From the NCBI RefSeq assembly GCF_024213555.1, contig NZ_JANAVO010000001.1, positions 806,001 to 870,000 on the forward strand: DNA of 64,000 nucleotides, given 5' to 3'. The stretch is from Allokutzneria sp. A3M-2-11 16. Its GTDB lineage: Bacteria > Actinomycetota > Actinomycetes > Mycobacteriales > Pseudonocardiaceae. The notes under the pieces are model-generated. The model saw only the letters and a list, made by a program, of their open reading frames with translations, ran no database searches and had not been told where the DNA came from. The translations under genes and the position numbers were made by a program. Each line of letters begins with the position of its first letter. Position 1 is the stretch's first letter. Positions 46,308 through 55,468 of this stretch are shown in pieces.

Positions 46308-47072
46308 TCAGGAAACCCAGCTATACCAGTGAACCGGCCGCCCAGGAACACCAAATTGCGGGCGATATTCCGCGAGGCGAACCCGCACCAGATGCGTGAG
46401 ATAGCGTCTCGCACTGACTCGAGACATTCCACACCGCGCGGCGACCTCATCCGCTGACATTTCATGGACGGCATCGCGGAGCACCGCCGAGACCAGCTCG
46501 AGAGATCGCGCGCCGAGCCCCTTGGGCAGGCATGCCATGTCCACGACCAGACGCGAACCCAGCAGCAGCTGGTCCATCTCGGGCTGCGTGCTCACCGCGC
46601 GGCGGCCCAGTGCCCGCATGCGCGCCCGCATCTCGAGCCAAGAGCCGACGCGGTGCCGCAAAACTGCCGGCGACAGGGGCTTCAGCACGCAGGAGACGAT
46701 CCCGTGGCGTAGCCCGAACTGCACGTCGGAGGCGTTTGTCCTGGCCAGCAGGAGGATGATGTCGGCCTGGTGGCGTCCCGGATCGCGCAACCGGCGCAGT
46801 GTCTGCAACGAGAAAGAGCTCTCGAGTCCGTCACCGAGAACGACGAGGTCGGGACGCAGGTGGTCCAGAACGTCGAACAGGTTCCGCTCCTGAAAAACGG
46901 TTGCTCCGACCACCAACCCGGGAACGTCGCGAAGAATACCCGTGTATTTTTCGCCATCGTCCTTGGAATCAGCGATCAGGACCCGAGCCGGAGCCGAATC
47001 GACTCCGCCCGGCTCAAGCACGGATATCTGCGCGCGCCTAACAGTCGAGCCAACCACAAGATGGCCTTGCAT
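46308..47072 (-). CDS. Orphan response regulator, CitB/DcuR-like
   Basis: 254 residues. The N-terminal receiver-like domain starts VLIADSKDD, lacks the normal acidic pair after the first strand, has LVVLGDG at the phosphorylation position, and keeps the conserved Lys in SCVLKPLSP. The C-terminal helix-turn-helix ADEVAARCGMSRVSARRYLTHL, with GVPGRPVHWYSW, is typical of CitB/CitT regulators. No sensor kinase is nearby. It may respond to a ligand rather than phosphate. AAGGGGGG precedes ATG 47072. Stands alone between the two halves of the cluster and is the likely pathway regulator. Confidence 0.8.
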   Translation of the reverse strand: MQGHLVVGSTVRRAQISVLEPGGVDSAPARVLIADSKDDGEKYTGILRDVPGLVVGATVFQERNLFDVLDHLRPDLVVLGDGLESSFSLQTLRRLRDPGRHQADIILLLARTNASDVQFGLRHGIVSCVLKPLSPAVLRHRVGSWLEMRARMRALGRRAVSTQPEMDQLLLGSRLVVDMACLPKGLGARSLELVSAVLRDAVHEMSADEVAARCGMSRVSARRYLTHLVRVRLAEYRPQFGVPGRPVHWYSWVS

Positions 47073-47200
47073 GGTCCCCCCTTGGCACCAACAAGCTCTC
47101 GCGACCTAGCCCCATGTCGCAGTATCCAGCCCCCCGGCTAGATAACTTCACCATACCGCACAGCCCATACGACAGCAAGCGCTCTTACCCTTTCCCGCAA

Positions 47201-48496
47201 TTAACGGTCCGGTTCGGCGACCACGCGACAGTCAGCGATGTGCAACATTCGCGCTCCTCGCAGCAGTTCCGATGTGTATTCCCGGTGCCGTTGGAGGAGA
47301 ACGACGGCATCGGCCGAACGCACCGCCATCCCGACATCGCCGACAACGGAATGAGGCGTTCCACCGACCATCAGCGCGGACAAGCGCGGGTCGTGCACGG
47401 ACACCACGGCGCCCGCTCCGGTCAGCAGGCGCACGATGGGCTCGGCCGGGGTGTTCCGGGGATCAGGGACATCCGGCTTGTAGCTCAGACCCAGCACCAG
47501 CACCCGGGCCCCGCGCAGACTCGCCCCGGCCGCTTCGAGCATTCGGCGGCACTGGTCGACAACCTGCCGTGGCCGCTTCGCGTTGATCCGTTGCGCCAAC
47601 TCCACCAACCGCACGGGCACTCCGGCTTCCCTCGCAGAAGTCGCCAGGTACATCGGGTCCACCGGAATGCAGTGCCCACCCACCCCGGCACCGGGGTAGA
47701 AGGCGTGGAAGCCGAACGGCTTGGTCGCGGCCGCGTCGATGGCCGCCGTCACATCGATCCCCTTCACCGCGCAGTAGGCGGCGAACTCGTGCGCCAGGGC
47801 GAGGTTCACCTGCCGGTAGGTGTTCTCGAGGATCTTGGCCGCCTCGGCTTCCCTCAGTCCCCTCGTGACATGCACCTCCGAGACGACGCCCCGGTACAGC
47901 TCCACCGTTCGCCGCGCGCACACCGAGGTCAGCCCCCCGATCACCTTGGGAATGGCAAAGGGAGGGAAACCGGCGTTGCCGGGGTCCACTCGCTCCGGGG
48001 CGAAGGCGAGGTTGAAGTCGACACCCGCGACCAGCCCCGTGGCCTCCAGGATGGGCTTGACCACCTCGTCGGTCGCTCCCGGGTGGACGGTCGACTCCAC
48101 CACGATCAGCTGGCCGGGCACGAGTCTCGCCGCGACGCTGCCCGCAGCCGCGCGGAGTGCCCGCAGATCCGGCAGCCCATCGTCGTCCAGCGGTGTCGGC
48201 ACGCACACCAGCACCGCTGAGCACTCCCTCAACCTTTCGGAGCACTCCGACACAGTGAGCAGACCGGACACCTCGGCGATCTGCTCGTCTCGCACCGTCT
48301 CCACAGGGCTGTGCCCAGCGCTCACGGTCGCGGTGACGCTGGAATCGGTGTCCACTCCGAGCACCACGTGCCCTGCCGCGGCGAACGCCACGGCCTGCGG
48401 CAGGCCCGCGTACCCGAGCCCGATCACCCCGACCGCGCACCGCACGGTGCCCTTGAGGGGAGCGTTATCGAGGCCCGCCGCCACTGTCGTCGTCAT
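47201..48496 (-). CDS. NDP-sugar 6-dehydrogenase (UDP-ManNAcA/UDP-GlcNAcA dehydrogenase type)
   Basis: 431 residues. The NAD site is VGVIGLGYAGLP near residue 22. VCVPTPLD, the NENTYRQVNLA-like ILENTYRQVNLALAHE and the catalytic-Cys motif GAGVGGHCIPVDP near 275 are all present. LGLSYKPDVPDPRN is in the C-terminal domain. The enzyme oxidises C6 of a nucleotide sugar to the uronic acid in two NAD-dependent steps; the motif style is closer to WecC/TviB than to UDP-glucose dehydrogenase. ATG 48496 overlaps the cysC stop. Last gene of the operon that begins at 58015. Confidence 0.88.
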   Translation of the reverse strand: MTTTVAAGLDNAPLKGTVRCAVGVIGLGYAGLPQAVAFAAAGHVVLGVDTDSSVTATVSAGHSPVETVRDEQIAEVSGLLTVSECSERLRECSAVLVCVPTPLDDDGLPDLRALRAAAGSVAARLVPGQLIVVESTVHPGATDEVVKPILEATGLVAGVDFNLAFAPERVDPGNAGFPPFAIPKVIGGLTSVCARRTVELYRGVVSEVHVTRGLREAEAAKILENTYRQVNLALAHEFAAYCAVKGIDVTAAIDAAATKPFGFHAFYPGAGVGGHCIPVDPMYLATSAREAGVPVRLVELAQRINAKRPRQVVDQCRRMLEAAGASLRGARVLVLGLSYKPDVPDPRNTPAEPIVRLLTGAGAVVSVHDPRLSALMVGGTPHSVVGDVGMAVRSADAVVLLQRHREYTSELLRGARMLHIADCRVVAEPDR

Positions 48497-49035
48497 TGGC
48501 CGGGCTCCTCGACGTCCAGAACTCGCAGTGCCGCAAGACAATCCCGTATCGACAACCTGTCGGTGCGCAACCTCAGCTCGGGTCGCTCCGGTGTCTCGTA
48601 CGGAGCATCGACTCCGGTGAGCCCGCTGAGCTCACCCAGGCGCGCCCGGCGGTACAGCCCCTTGGCATCCCGGCTGGCGCACACCTCAGGAGAGGCGTCC
48701 ACCCACACCTCCGCGTAGCCGACCCCAGCGTCCGCATGCAACTGCCGGACCCAGTGCCGCGACGCGCGGTAGGGCGCGATCACCGGTACCAGGACGGTCA
48801 CCCCGTGCCGAGCGAGCATCAAGGCCAGGCGTCCGGCCCTGCGCACGTTCTCCTTGCGGTCGGTTTCGGAGAAACCCAGCTCCGGGAAGAAACAGGTGCG
48901 CAGCACGTCACCGTCGAGCACCTCGACCGGGCGTCGCAGCTCAGTGGCGAAGGACGCTGCCAAAGTGGACTTGCCGGAACTCGGCAGCCCGGTGAACCAG
49001 ATGGTTCGGCCACGATGTCTCGTCGTCACGGTCAT
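48493..49035 (-). CDS. cysC: Adenylylsulfate (APS) kinase
   Basis: 180 residues. Walker A is TGLPSSGKSTLA near residue 14, then LDGDVLRT and the FSETDRKENVRRAG segment typical of CysC. It phosphorylates APS to PAPS, the donor used by sulfotransferases. With CysD/CysN in the same operon this gives a dedicated PAPS supply. Overlaps both neighbours by four bases. Confidence 0.92.
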   Translation of the reverse strand: MTVTTRHRGRTIWFTGLPSSGKSTLAASFATELRRPVEVLDGDVLRTCFFPELGFSETDRKENVRRAGRLALMLARHGVTVLVPVIAPYRASRHWVRQLHADAGVGYAEVWVDASPEVCASRDAKGLYRRARLGELSGLTGVDAPYETPERPELRLRTDRLSIRDCLAALRVLDVEEPGQ

Positions 49036-49874
49036 TCCCCTTCACGAACGGCTATCCGAGGCACCAGCCGCGCGGCGGCGTGCACTATGCCCAGCAGCCG
49101 GTTGACCTCACGAACACCTCGTCTCGCGCCCACGGCGCTGGACGCGCTCATCCGCGCCGCGGCCCTCATCGAGATCGGTTTGGGGTGGTGCAGCCCAGCC
49201 GCCCATGAGTCCAGTACGGCCTGACGAAACCCTTTTCCGTTGCGGTGCACGATCACGAGGTTCGAGTCGAACCGAACCGGGGTGCCGTGTTCGGCGAGCG
49301 CCTCCGCCAGGCTGTTGTCACCGCCCACACCACTTCTGCTGAAGCCACCGACCACGGTGAAGGAATCCGTGAGCACCGCACTGTTGCCCCCAGCGAAGAA
49401 CTCGACGGGGGCTCCGTCGTCGAGGACGTCGTACCGCGCGTCGTAGCGGGCCTGCCTGGCGGCGGAGACGAGCCCTCGATCGAACGGGAACACCCGCCCG
49501 GTGACCGCGGGCCGTTCCCGGTCCAGCCCTCCCACCACGGACAACCAGTCGCCACGGGGAACCGCGTCGTCGTCGAGGAAGGCCAGCACATCACCCGTCG
49601 CCTCGGCGGCGGCGCGCTCCCGGCTCGCTCCTGCACCGCGCCGCCGGGCGTTGCGCAGCATCGAGACGGCAAGCCCGTCCTCGGTCGCGCGGTGCGCCAC
49701 TCGCTCGATCTCGCGCGGTGCGTCGGAGGCGTCGTCGACGATGACCACTTCGTGCAGGTGGGCGTCAGGTCGCCAGACGGCGAGGTGTTCCACGGACTCG
49801 ACGAGTCCGGCCAGGCAGCGAGTCAGGTCCGCCGCCCGGTTCCTTGTCGGAATGATCACCGAGATGCGTACCAC
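49032..49874 (-). CDS. Family 2 glycosyltransferase
   Basis: 280 residues of GT-A fold. The N-terminal ISVIIPTRNRAADLTRCL, EVVIVDDASD, GAGASRERA and the metal-binding LAFLDDDAVP near residue 100 are present, followed by FFAGGNSAVL and GGDNSLAEAL. It transfers a sugar from a nucleotide donor. GTG 49874 (GGAGG five bases upstream) was chosen over a longer frame to 49967 that lies inside the deacetylase. Overlaps the deacetylase by 19 bp. Acceptor unknown; the donor could be the uronic acid made by the neighbouring dehydrogenase. Confidence 0.85.
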   Translation of the reverse strand: MVRISVIIPTRNRAADLTRCLAGLVESVEHLAVWRPDAHLHEVVIVDDASDAPREIERVAHRATEDGLAVSMLRNARRRGAGASRERAAAEATGDVLAFLDDDAVPRGDWLSVVGGLDRERPAVTGRVFPFDRGLVSAARQARYDARYDVLDDGAPVEFFAGGNSAVLTDSFTVVGGFSRSGVGGDNSLAEALAEHGTPVRFDSNLVIVHRNGKGFRQAVLDSWAAGLHHPKPISMRAAARMSASSAVGARRGVREVNRLLGIVHAAARLVPRIAVREGE

Positions 49875-50602
49875 TGCCGCCTCCATCCCTTGGCCAGTTC
49901 CCGCCACGCGGACGAGTCGTCCGCGGGCAGATAGGTGCGACGGATGTTCCGAGGTCGCTCGGTCCACGGCAGCGGAGCGGACTTGACCGTGCCGAAGCCG
50001 AGCACCCCCTTCGGCACGACGTCCTCGTCCGGCACGAGACCGTAGGGGTAGGCGAACGTCGTCGGCGTCCGGGACGTGCTGGCGGCTACCTCGGCGAGCG
50101 AACCGAGAACCTCCCTCCTGGCTTCGTCCGCGCTGAGCTCGATCAGCCTCGGATGACCGAGGGTGTGGCCGGAGAGCACGTGCCCGGCGGCGGTCAACTC
50201 CGCCGCCTCCGCCCAGGTCAGGAAGTCATGGCGGGGTGACAGCCACGCACGCTCCTCCTCGGTGTACCCGCTGGCCCTGCTCAACGCGCCGGTGACGCAG
50301 AACAGCAGCACCCGCACGTCGAACTCGGCGAGGATCGACCGCGCCGTCACCAGGTTGTCCCGGTACCCGTCGTCGAAGGTGATCAGCACGCTCGGACCGT
50401 CCGGTGGCACGAAAGACGGCCCCACCCGGCCCGGTTCGACCGCGGGCCCGACCTCGCTCAGCACAATCTCCAGCGCGCGACGGAAGGCGTCCGGAGCAAG
50501 GGCGGTGTAGTGCTGGACGGCGGGGTGCACGTGATGGAAGTAGAGAACGAGGGGCCAGCCCGCAGCCGATCCGATCGCCGGGTCCCGCAGGGGGCGATTC
50601 AT
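49856..50602 (-). CDS. Polysaccharide deacetylase-family (NodB-like) enzyme
   Basis: 248 residues. Motif 1 LITFDDGYRDN (catalytic and metal-binding Asp) lies near residue 73, motif 2 SGHTLGHPRL (HxxxHP metal site) near 145, motif 3 in TFAYPYG near 180. No signal peptide, so it works in the cytoplasm on a small molecule, probably removing an N-acetyl group from an amino sugar intermediate. ATGA overlap with the upstream gene. Confidence 0.85.
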   Translation of the reverse strand: MNRPLRDPAIGSAAGWPLVLYFHHVHPAVQHYTALAPDAFRRALEIVLSEVGPAVEPGRVGPSFVPPDGPSVLITFDDGYRDNLVTARSILAEFDVRVLLFCVTGALSRASGYTEEERAWLSPRHDFLTWAEAAELTAAGHVLSGHTLGHPRLIELSADEARREVLGSLAEVAASTSRTPTTFAYPYGLVPDEDVVPKGVLGFGTVKSAPLPWTERPRNIRRTYLPADDSSAWRELAKGWRRQWYASR

Positions 50603-52029
50603 CGCTCATCCCAGCCGAGTTCGGTGAGCACCGGCCTGGGGACGTCGACGCCGAGCCGGTCGGCTCGTCGCGCGTTGTCCTCCTCAAGCTGGTCGGGGAA
50701 CCACGGTCGCTCAGGTGCCACCGCGTGGCCGTCGAGCACCGCACGGCGAAGCACCTCGACCAACTCCGCCGGTTCCCTGCTGCCGCCCGCTGCGGCGAAG
50801 TGGTCCACGGAAAACCCGATGAACATCTGGGAGCACCTCATGATCGCACCCGGTTGGTGGCGCTGCTTCGCGACCTCGGGGCTGACCAGTCCCCCCGCGA
50901 GCGCGCCCGCGAGCACTTCGACGACGAGGGTGGTGCAGAGACCCTTGTAGCCCCCGAACAATGGCACCGCCCCGCCCGCGTCGAGCTCGCGAGGATCGGT
51001 GGTGGGACGGCCCGACCGGTCGAACAGCCAGCCGTCGGGGATGGGAACCGACCTGCTCGCTGCGTGCCTGATCTTGCCGACCGCGACGACGCCAGTCGCC
51101 ATGTCGACGCAGAACGGCTCCTCCTCGGCATCGTTCGGCGTCACCAGGCACAGGGCGTTGCTCCCGAGAGTGGCGCGCCGCGCCCCGGGTGCCGCGACGG
51201 ACGGCCCGGAGATGTTGAGCAGCAGACCGATCACGCGATGCCGTTGGAACGGCCATCGGTAGGCGGCGAGCATGCCGACGTGGTTGTTGGTATGCGTTGC
51301 CACAGCGGCGATTCCCCGCTCGGCCGCGGTCGCGGCGCACCATTCCGCCGCGACGTCGGCCGCAATCTGGCCGAGGCCGCCCTTGGCGTCCACCGACGCC
51401 AGGCTGGGTGCGAGAACACGGAACTCCGGTTGGGCATCCGCACGAATACCTCCGGCCGAGATCCGCCGAAGGTAGGTGGGCAGCAGGGCCACACCGTGAG
51501 AATGGTGTCCTCGGCGGTCAGCGTCCACCAGCACTCGGGCGACGACAGCGGCCGCCGCGCTCGACGTGCCCGCTCCGCTGAGCGATTCCTCGACACGCGC
51601 GCGTAGTTCGCCCACGGGCAGGCGCGACACCTCTTGTTCAGGTGGACTCACGGGGACCATCTGTCCACCTGAGAGCTTGAGAAAACGGCACTCTCCGAAG
51701 GGATTCGGCTCCTCGGGTCGCCACTCGGTCAGCACAAGGGTCGCCGCGCCAGCGCCACCGCGGTCCTCCACACCGAGGACAAGCGTCGCAGGTGGACAGT
51801 CAGCGAGCGCTGCTGAGGTCCACACCCGTACGTCGCCCGAGCGGAACCTGCCGTACCTGGGCCTGATCCGCCCCGTGAGAAGTGCGGCGATCCAGTGACG
51901 GGCCTGGGGATCCAGCCCCGTCACCACCACCGTTTCCCCTCGTTCGACGTGCAGATCAGCGCCACGCAACAGCACGCGCTCGGCTCCGACCGCTCCGACG
52001 GCAAGCACCACATCGCGCATCTCCAGCAC
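50599..52029 (-). CDS. Ldh/malate dehydrogenase-family oxidoreductase with an ABC-ATPase-like N-terminal domain
   Basis: 476 residues in two parts. Residues ~155-476 form an Ldh2-type NAD(P)-dependent 2-hydroxyacid dehydrogenase: DADRRGHHSHGVALLP with the catalytic His, THTNNHVGM, DMATGVVAVGKI and PLFGGYKG. Residues 1-150 are extra. They read like the start of an ABC ATPase (VLLRGADLHVERGETVVVTG, then ALLTGRIRPRYG, later LSGGQ), but the Walker A lysine loop is replaced by LDPQARHW. That part is presumably inactive, and the match could be partly chance. GTG 52029 follows AGAGGAG. Probably reduces or oxidises a ketone/alcohol in the pathway. Confidence 0.75.
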   Translation of the reverse strand: MLEMRDVVLAVGAVGAERVLLRGADLHVERGETVVVTGLDPQARHWIAALLTGRIRPRYGRFRSGDVRVWTSAALADCPPATLVLGVEDRGGAGAATLVLTEWRPEEPNPFGECRFLKLSGGQMVPVSPPEQEVSRLPVGELRARVEESLSGAGTSSAAAAVVARVLVDADRRGHHSHGVALLPTYLRRISAGGIRADAQPEFRVLAPSLASVDAKGGLGQIAADVAAEWCAATAAERGIAAVATHTNNHVGMLAAYRWPFQRHRVIGLLLNISGPSVAAPGARRATLGSNALCLVTPNDAEEEPFCVDMATGVVAVGKIRHAASRSVPIPDGWLFDRSGRPTTDPRELDAGGAVPLFGGYKGLCTTLVVEVLAGALAGGLVSPEVAKQRHQPGAIMRCSQMFIGFSVDHFAAAGGSREPAELVEVLRRAVLDGHAVAPERPWFPDQLEEDNARRADRLGVDVPRPVLTELGWDER

Positions 52030-52085
52030 CGACGCTCCTCTCGTTCGGGTGGGCGGATGCCGGGATTCCGGCATCCGCCACCGGT

Positions 52086-52505
52086 TCACTCCCCAGCCGG
52101 GGTCATGAACTCCAGCCGATTGCCGACACAGTCGAACGCGTAGAAGCGCCGGAACCCCGGGAAGTTCTCGTCCCACGCGACCTCGACTCCCCGCTCGGTA
52201 AGCCGGTCCGCCAGGGCTTGGAGATCCGCGACGAGGATCCCGGGATGTGCCTTGCGCGCGGGGCGGAAGTCCTCCTCGACGCCGAGGTGGATCTCCAGCC
52301 GGTCACCGCGCACCCACAGCCCGCCGCGGGCGGCGAGCACCGGGGGCTTGCGCACTTCGGACATGCGGAGGACGTCGACGTAGAACCGCCTGCACTCGTC
52401 TTCCGCCCCCGGAGGGATGGCCAGCTGCACGTGGTGCAGACCGAGGCCGACCCCCGTAGCCACCTCCGCGGTCTCGTAGGGAAGGACCTCACGTTGCTCG
52501 GTCAT
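52086..52505 (-). CDS. VOC-fold (glyoxalase/dioxygenase-like) protein
   Basis: 139 residues with two beta-alpha-beta-beta-beta units: GLHHVQLAIPPG...FYVDVLRMSEV, HLGVEEDF, HPGILVADLQ and FDCVGNRLEFM. The likely metal ligands are the His of LHHVQ and the Glu of LEFM. Small VOC proteins serve as isomerases, thiol transferases or resistance proteins. ATGA overlap with cysN; 56 bp before the Ldh-like gene. Role unknown. Confidence 0.8.
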   Translation of the reverse strand: MTEQREVLPYETAEVATGVGLGLHHVQLAIPPGAEDECRRFYVDVLRMSEVRKPPVLAARGGLWVRGDRLEIHLGVEEDFRPARKAHPGILVADLQALADRLTERGVEVAWDENFPGFRRFYAFDCVGNRLEFMTPAGE

Positions 52506-53794
52506 GCCGACCGTCCCTTTCTGTTTCGAAGCCAACGCCCGGTGCGGACGAGAGCGCAGCCCACGGTGTCATGTGTCTCGGCGTCCGTAAGAACGATTCG
52601 ATCACTGCTCTCCCCGGTTCCTGTGATATGACACAGAGGACGGTCCGAGATGATCTCCACTTGCGCAATGTCGTTCTGGCACAACATATTCCTGGCTTTC
52701 GACCACGTGCCCGTACGAACGTCCAGCACGCTCGCAGCGCGAAGGCGAACGGGGAACCGGCGCGCATGTTGGAGGGCGACCACGTCCACGGGCAGTGTTC
52801 TTTCCGGGGCGAGCCAGCAGGCGGTTGCCTGAACCGAGGTCCTCCGCGTGGGTCTCGACTCCGGCCCGACCAACCAGTCACCTCTGCGCAGTCCCGCTTC
52901 TCCGCCGCGGGCAGCGGTGAACAGCGCACTCACAGCCCTTGGCGCGTCAGCGGCGGTCAGCGACGTGCCCGTCACCTCAAGGGAGCGGACCACCACCACG
53001 CCGCGATCCCGGCCGTCGACGCCGATGACGGACAGTTCCGCTCCAGCGGCGACGCTGCCCGACAAAATCCGCAACCCCACGCTGCCGTGCTGCTCGGACG
53101 ACGTGTGCACGGCCGCGAACATGGCCCCGCGCGCCAGTACTGGTACCTCGGCCGAACACAGCACTTCCATAAGTGTGTTCGACGCTTCGACCCGGGCGGA
53201 CCGGTGCACGATGTTGTCACCGCGCAACGCCGACACCGGGACAACGCGCACCACGACCCTCGGATCGGTCACGACGTCGGCGAATTCGCCACTGACCCGC
53301 TCGACCACGGCAGCCACGTCGTCGACAAGGTCGATTTTGTTGACCAACACGACCATGCTCCGCACGCCCGCGAAGACGGCCAACAGCACGTGCCTGCGAG
53401 TCTGATCGGTGACTCCCCTGGTGGCATCGACCATGACCAGCGCGAGATGGGCGGTGGACATGGCGCTCAACGCGTTGGCGGTGAACCTGCGGTGGCCCGG
53501 TGCGTCCGCGAGCAGCACTCCCCTTCCCGCCAACGTGAGGTGACGGTAGGCAGTGTCGATCGTGATGCCGTGTCGGCGCTCGTCGCGCAGGCCGTCGGTC
53601 GCACGCGCCAGGGACAGCGCGCCGTTCCAGCCCCGTAGGTCGGCCATCTGGTCGTCGGTCAGACCGCCGGCGTCGTGCAGCAACCGTCCGATGAGAGTGG
53701 ACTTCCCGTCGTCCACCTCGCCGAGTGCGACCACCCGCAGTGCTTGCTCGTCCATCACGTCGACCGGAACAGGGCGGTCAGAAGTAACCAGCAC
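52502..53794 (-). CDS. cysN: Sulfate adenylyltransferase large subunit (GTPase)
   Basis: 430 residues, the usual length for CysN without a fused APS kinase. GTPase motifs: G1 GEVDDGKSTL near residue 25, RRHGITIDTA (switch I), DAPGHRRF (G3) and VNKIDL (G4). EF-Tu-like beta-barrels follow. With CysD it makes APS from sulfate and ATP. GTG 53794 is preferred to ATG 53755 because GGAGGAG lies seven bases upstream; the gene then overlaps cysD by 17 bp. Confidence 0.92.
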   Translation of the reverse strand: MLVTSDRPVPVDVMDEQALRVVALGEVDDGKSTLIGRLLHDAGGLTDDQMADLRGWNGALSLARATDGLRDERRHGITIDTAYRHLTLAGRGVLLADAPGHRRFTANALSAMSTAHLALVMVDATRGVTDQTRRHVLLAVFAGVRSMVVLVNKIDLVDDVAAVVERVSGEFADVVTDPRVVVRVVPVSALRGDNIVHRSARVEASNTLMEVLCSAEVPVLARGAMFAAVHTSSEQHGSVGLRILSGSVAAGAELSVIGVDGRDRGVVVVRSLEVTGTSLTAADAPRAVSALFTAARGGEAGLRRGDWLVGPESRPTRRTSVQATACWLAPERTLPVDVVALQHARRFPVRLRAASVLDVRTGTWSKARNMLCQNDIAQVEIISDRPLCHITGTGESSDRIVLTDAETHDTVGCALVRTGRWLRNRKGRSA

Positions 53795-54680
53795 GTTTGC
53801 GCTCCTCCATCGCGGTACCACCAACGCCTCTGTCGTCCAGCCGGGTCGCCGCGCGTTCGCTGACCGTCGCCCCAGCCAGCTCTGCCAGCACCTCCTCCGC
53901 CGTACGGGCGGCGGAAGCCACCGCCGCCGTGCAGGTGACGTCCCCGACCGTCCGGAATCGCACCCAACCGCGGATACGCTTCTCCCCAGGACCAAGTTGA
54001 ATGACGTCCGACAGCGGCACCAATGCCCCGTCGCGGACGACGATGTCGCGCTCGTGCGCGTAGTACAGCGGAGGCAGAACGATGGCGCGGCGCGGCACGT
54101 ACTTCCAGATGTCCCGCTCCGTCCAGTTCGACAGAGGGAACACCCGGACGCTGCCGTCGGGCGGGGGCGTCGCGTTGTAGATGTCCCAGAGCTCGGGACG
54201 CTGCTGTTCGGGACGCCATGCCTGGTCGCTGCCACGCACCGAGAAGACCCTCTCCTTGGCCCTGGCCTTGTCCTCGTCTCGGCGCGCTCCGCCGAGCACG
54301 ACGTCGTACTCCCCACGACCGAGAAACGCCTTCAGCACGGGGATCTGCAACCTGTTCCTGCTGACCTCGCCGGGAACGGCGGTGATCACGCCTTCGCGCA
54401 AGGCGTCCTCGACGGAAGCGACCAGCAGCCGCGCGTCGAACCGGCACGCGATGTCATCCCGATAGGCGAGCACCTCAGGGAAGTTGTGCCCGGTGTCCAC
54501 GTGCAGCAGGGGCATGGGCAGCGGCCCCGGGGCGAACGCCGCGGCGACGAGATGCAGCAGTACGGCCGAGTCCTTGCCACCGGAAAACAGCAACACGGGC
54601 TTCTCCGCCGCAGCGACGGCTTCCCTGATGATGTGGATGGACTCGGCCTCGAGCTGGTCCAATCGATCAACAACGGTCAT
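53778..54680 (-). CDS. cysD: Sulfate adenylyltransferase small subunit
   Basis: 300 residues. The PP-loop LFSGGKDSAVLL near residue 32, LHVDTGHNFPE, the GGARRDEDKARAKERVFS segment and FPLSNWTERDIW are all diagnostic for CysD. It forms the ATP-sulfurylase catalytic half with CysN. GGAGAG precedes ATG 54680, which overlaps the sulfotransferase stop. Confidence 0.93.
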   Translation of the reverse strand: MTVVDRLDQLEAESIHIIREAVAAAEKPVLLFSGGKDSAVLLHLVAAAFAPGPLPMPLLHVDTGHNFPEVLAYRDDIACRFDARLLVASVEDALREGVITAVPGEVSRNRLQIPVLKAFLGRGEYDVVLGGARRDEDKARAKERVFSVRGSDQAWRPEQQRPELWDIYNATPPPDGSVRVFPLSNWTERDIWKYVPRRAIVLPPLYYAHERDIVVRDGALVPLSDVIQLGPGEKRIRGWVRFRTVGDVTCTAAVASAARTAEEVLAELAGATVSERAATRLDDRGVGGTAMEERKRAGYF

Positions 54681-55468
54681 GTCGCTCTCCGGTCGAGGAG
54701 ATCCGCCCACAGCGCACGCGCTCCGGGCGGAATCGCGAGATCACCTCTCGGCCTGCGTTCGACGAGTTCGTCCGAATAGGGCACGAGGTCGAGGTCGATG
54801 GCTTCGGAAAGGCGGCGAAGATCCTCCCCCTCGCATAACCGCCCGTACTCCACGACGACGCATCGTGCGCCGTCATGGGTACGAGGGTGGGCGAGCCACG
54901 GTTCGTGCCAGGCGGCCCACTTCGCCAGGGCCTGGTCTCGCCCGGCCGGCCGCCAGGGACGATCACCCCGCCAGCGCGTCATAGAGTCCGCGACCGCCGC
55001 CGGATGTCGAATCAACAGAACCCACAACGCGTCCGGAATGGTCTCCGCCAGCGAGTCGAGCTCAAGGAGGTACTCGTTGTACTTGTCACCGAATCGCGAG
55101 GCGCCCGCATAGCATTGGCGCACGATGTCCCGGCGCAGGCCGACTGGGTCCGTCACGGGCTGGTCGGCGACCTCGGCTGCGGTCGTGCGCAACACCTGCT
55201 CGGTACGCGCCAGCCACTCGGAGCTGTGCCGTCCGTACGGCTTCTTCCGGTGCAGAGCATGAAGAATCTCATCGACGCGCAGGTGCCGGCTCCGCAGATC
55301 CGCCGCACCACACCAGCGGTGCAGGAAGTACGGCAACTTGCCGTTGATCGTGAAAACCCCGCCCACGGAATCGAATGCCGCGTCGAGCACGGAAGCGAGC
55401 GCGGTGGTTCCCGATCGCTGAGCACCGAGCAGAACGACCGGAGGGGCCTCGGCACGGATGGCGCTCAT
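54677..55468 (-). CDS. PAPS-dependent sulfotransferase
   Basis: 263 residues. The 5'-phosphosulfate loop LLGAQRSGTTAL lies near residue 13. A 3'-phosphate-binding RHPAAVADS follows near 155 and a helical C-terminus after it. The length and motifs fit cytosolic or metabolite-type bacterial sulfotransferases. Together with CysDNC in the same operon it strongly predicts O- or N-sulfation of the cluster product. ATG 55468 overlaps the preceding gene. Confidence 0.87.
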   Translation of the reverse strand: MSAIRAEAPPVVLLGAQRSGTTALASVLDAAFDSVGGVFTINGKLPYFLHRWCGAADLRSRHLRVDEILHALHRKKPYGRHSSEWLARTEQVLRTTAAEVADQPVTDPVGLRRDIVRQCYAGASRFGDKYNEYLLELDSLAETIPDALWVLLIRHPAAVADSMTRWRGDRPWRPAGRDQALAKWAAWHEPWLAHPRTHDGARCVVVEYGRLCEGEDLRRLSEAIDLDLVPYSDELVERRPRGDLAIPPGARALWADLLDRRAT

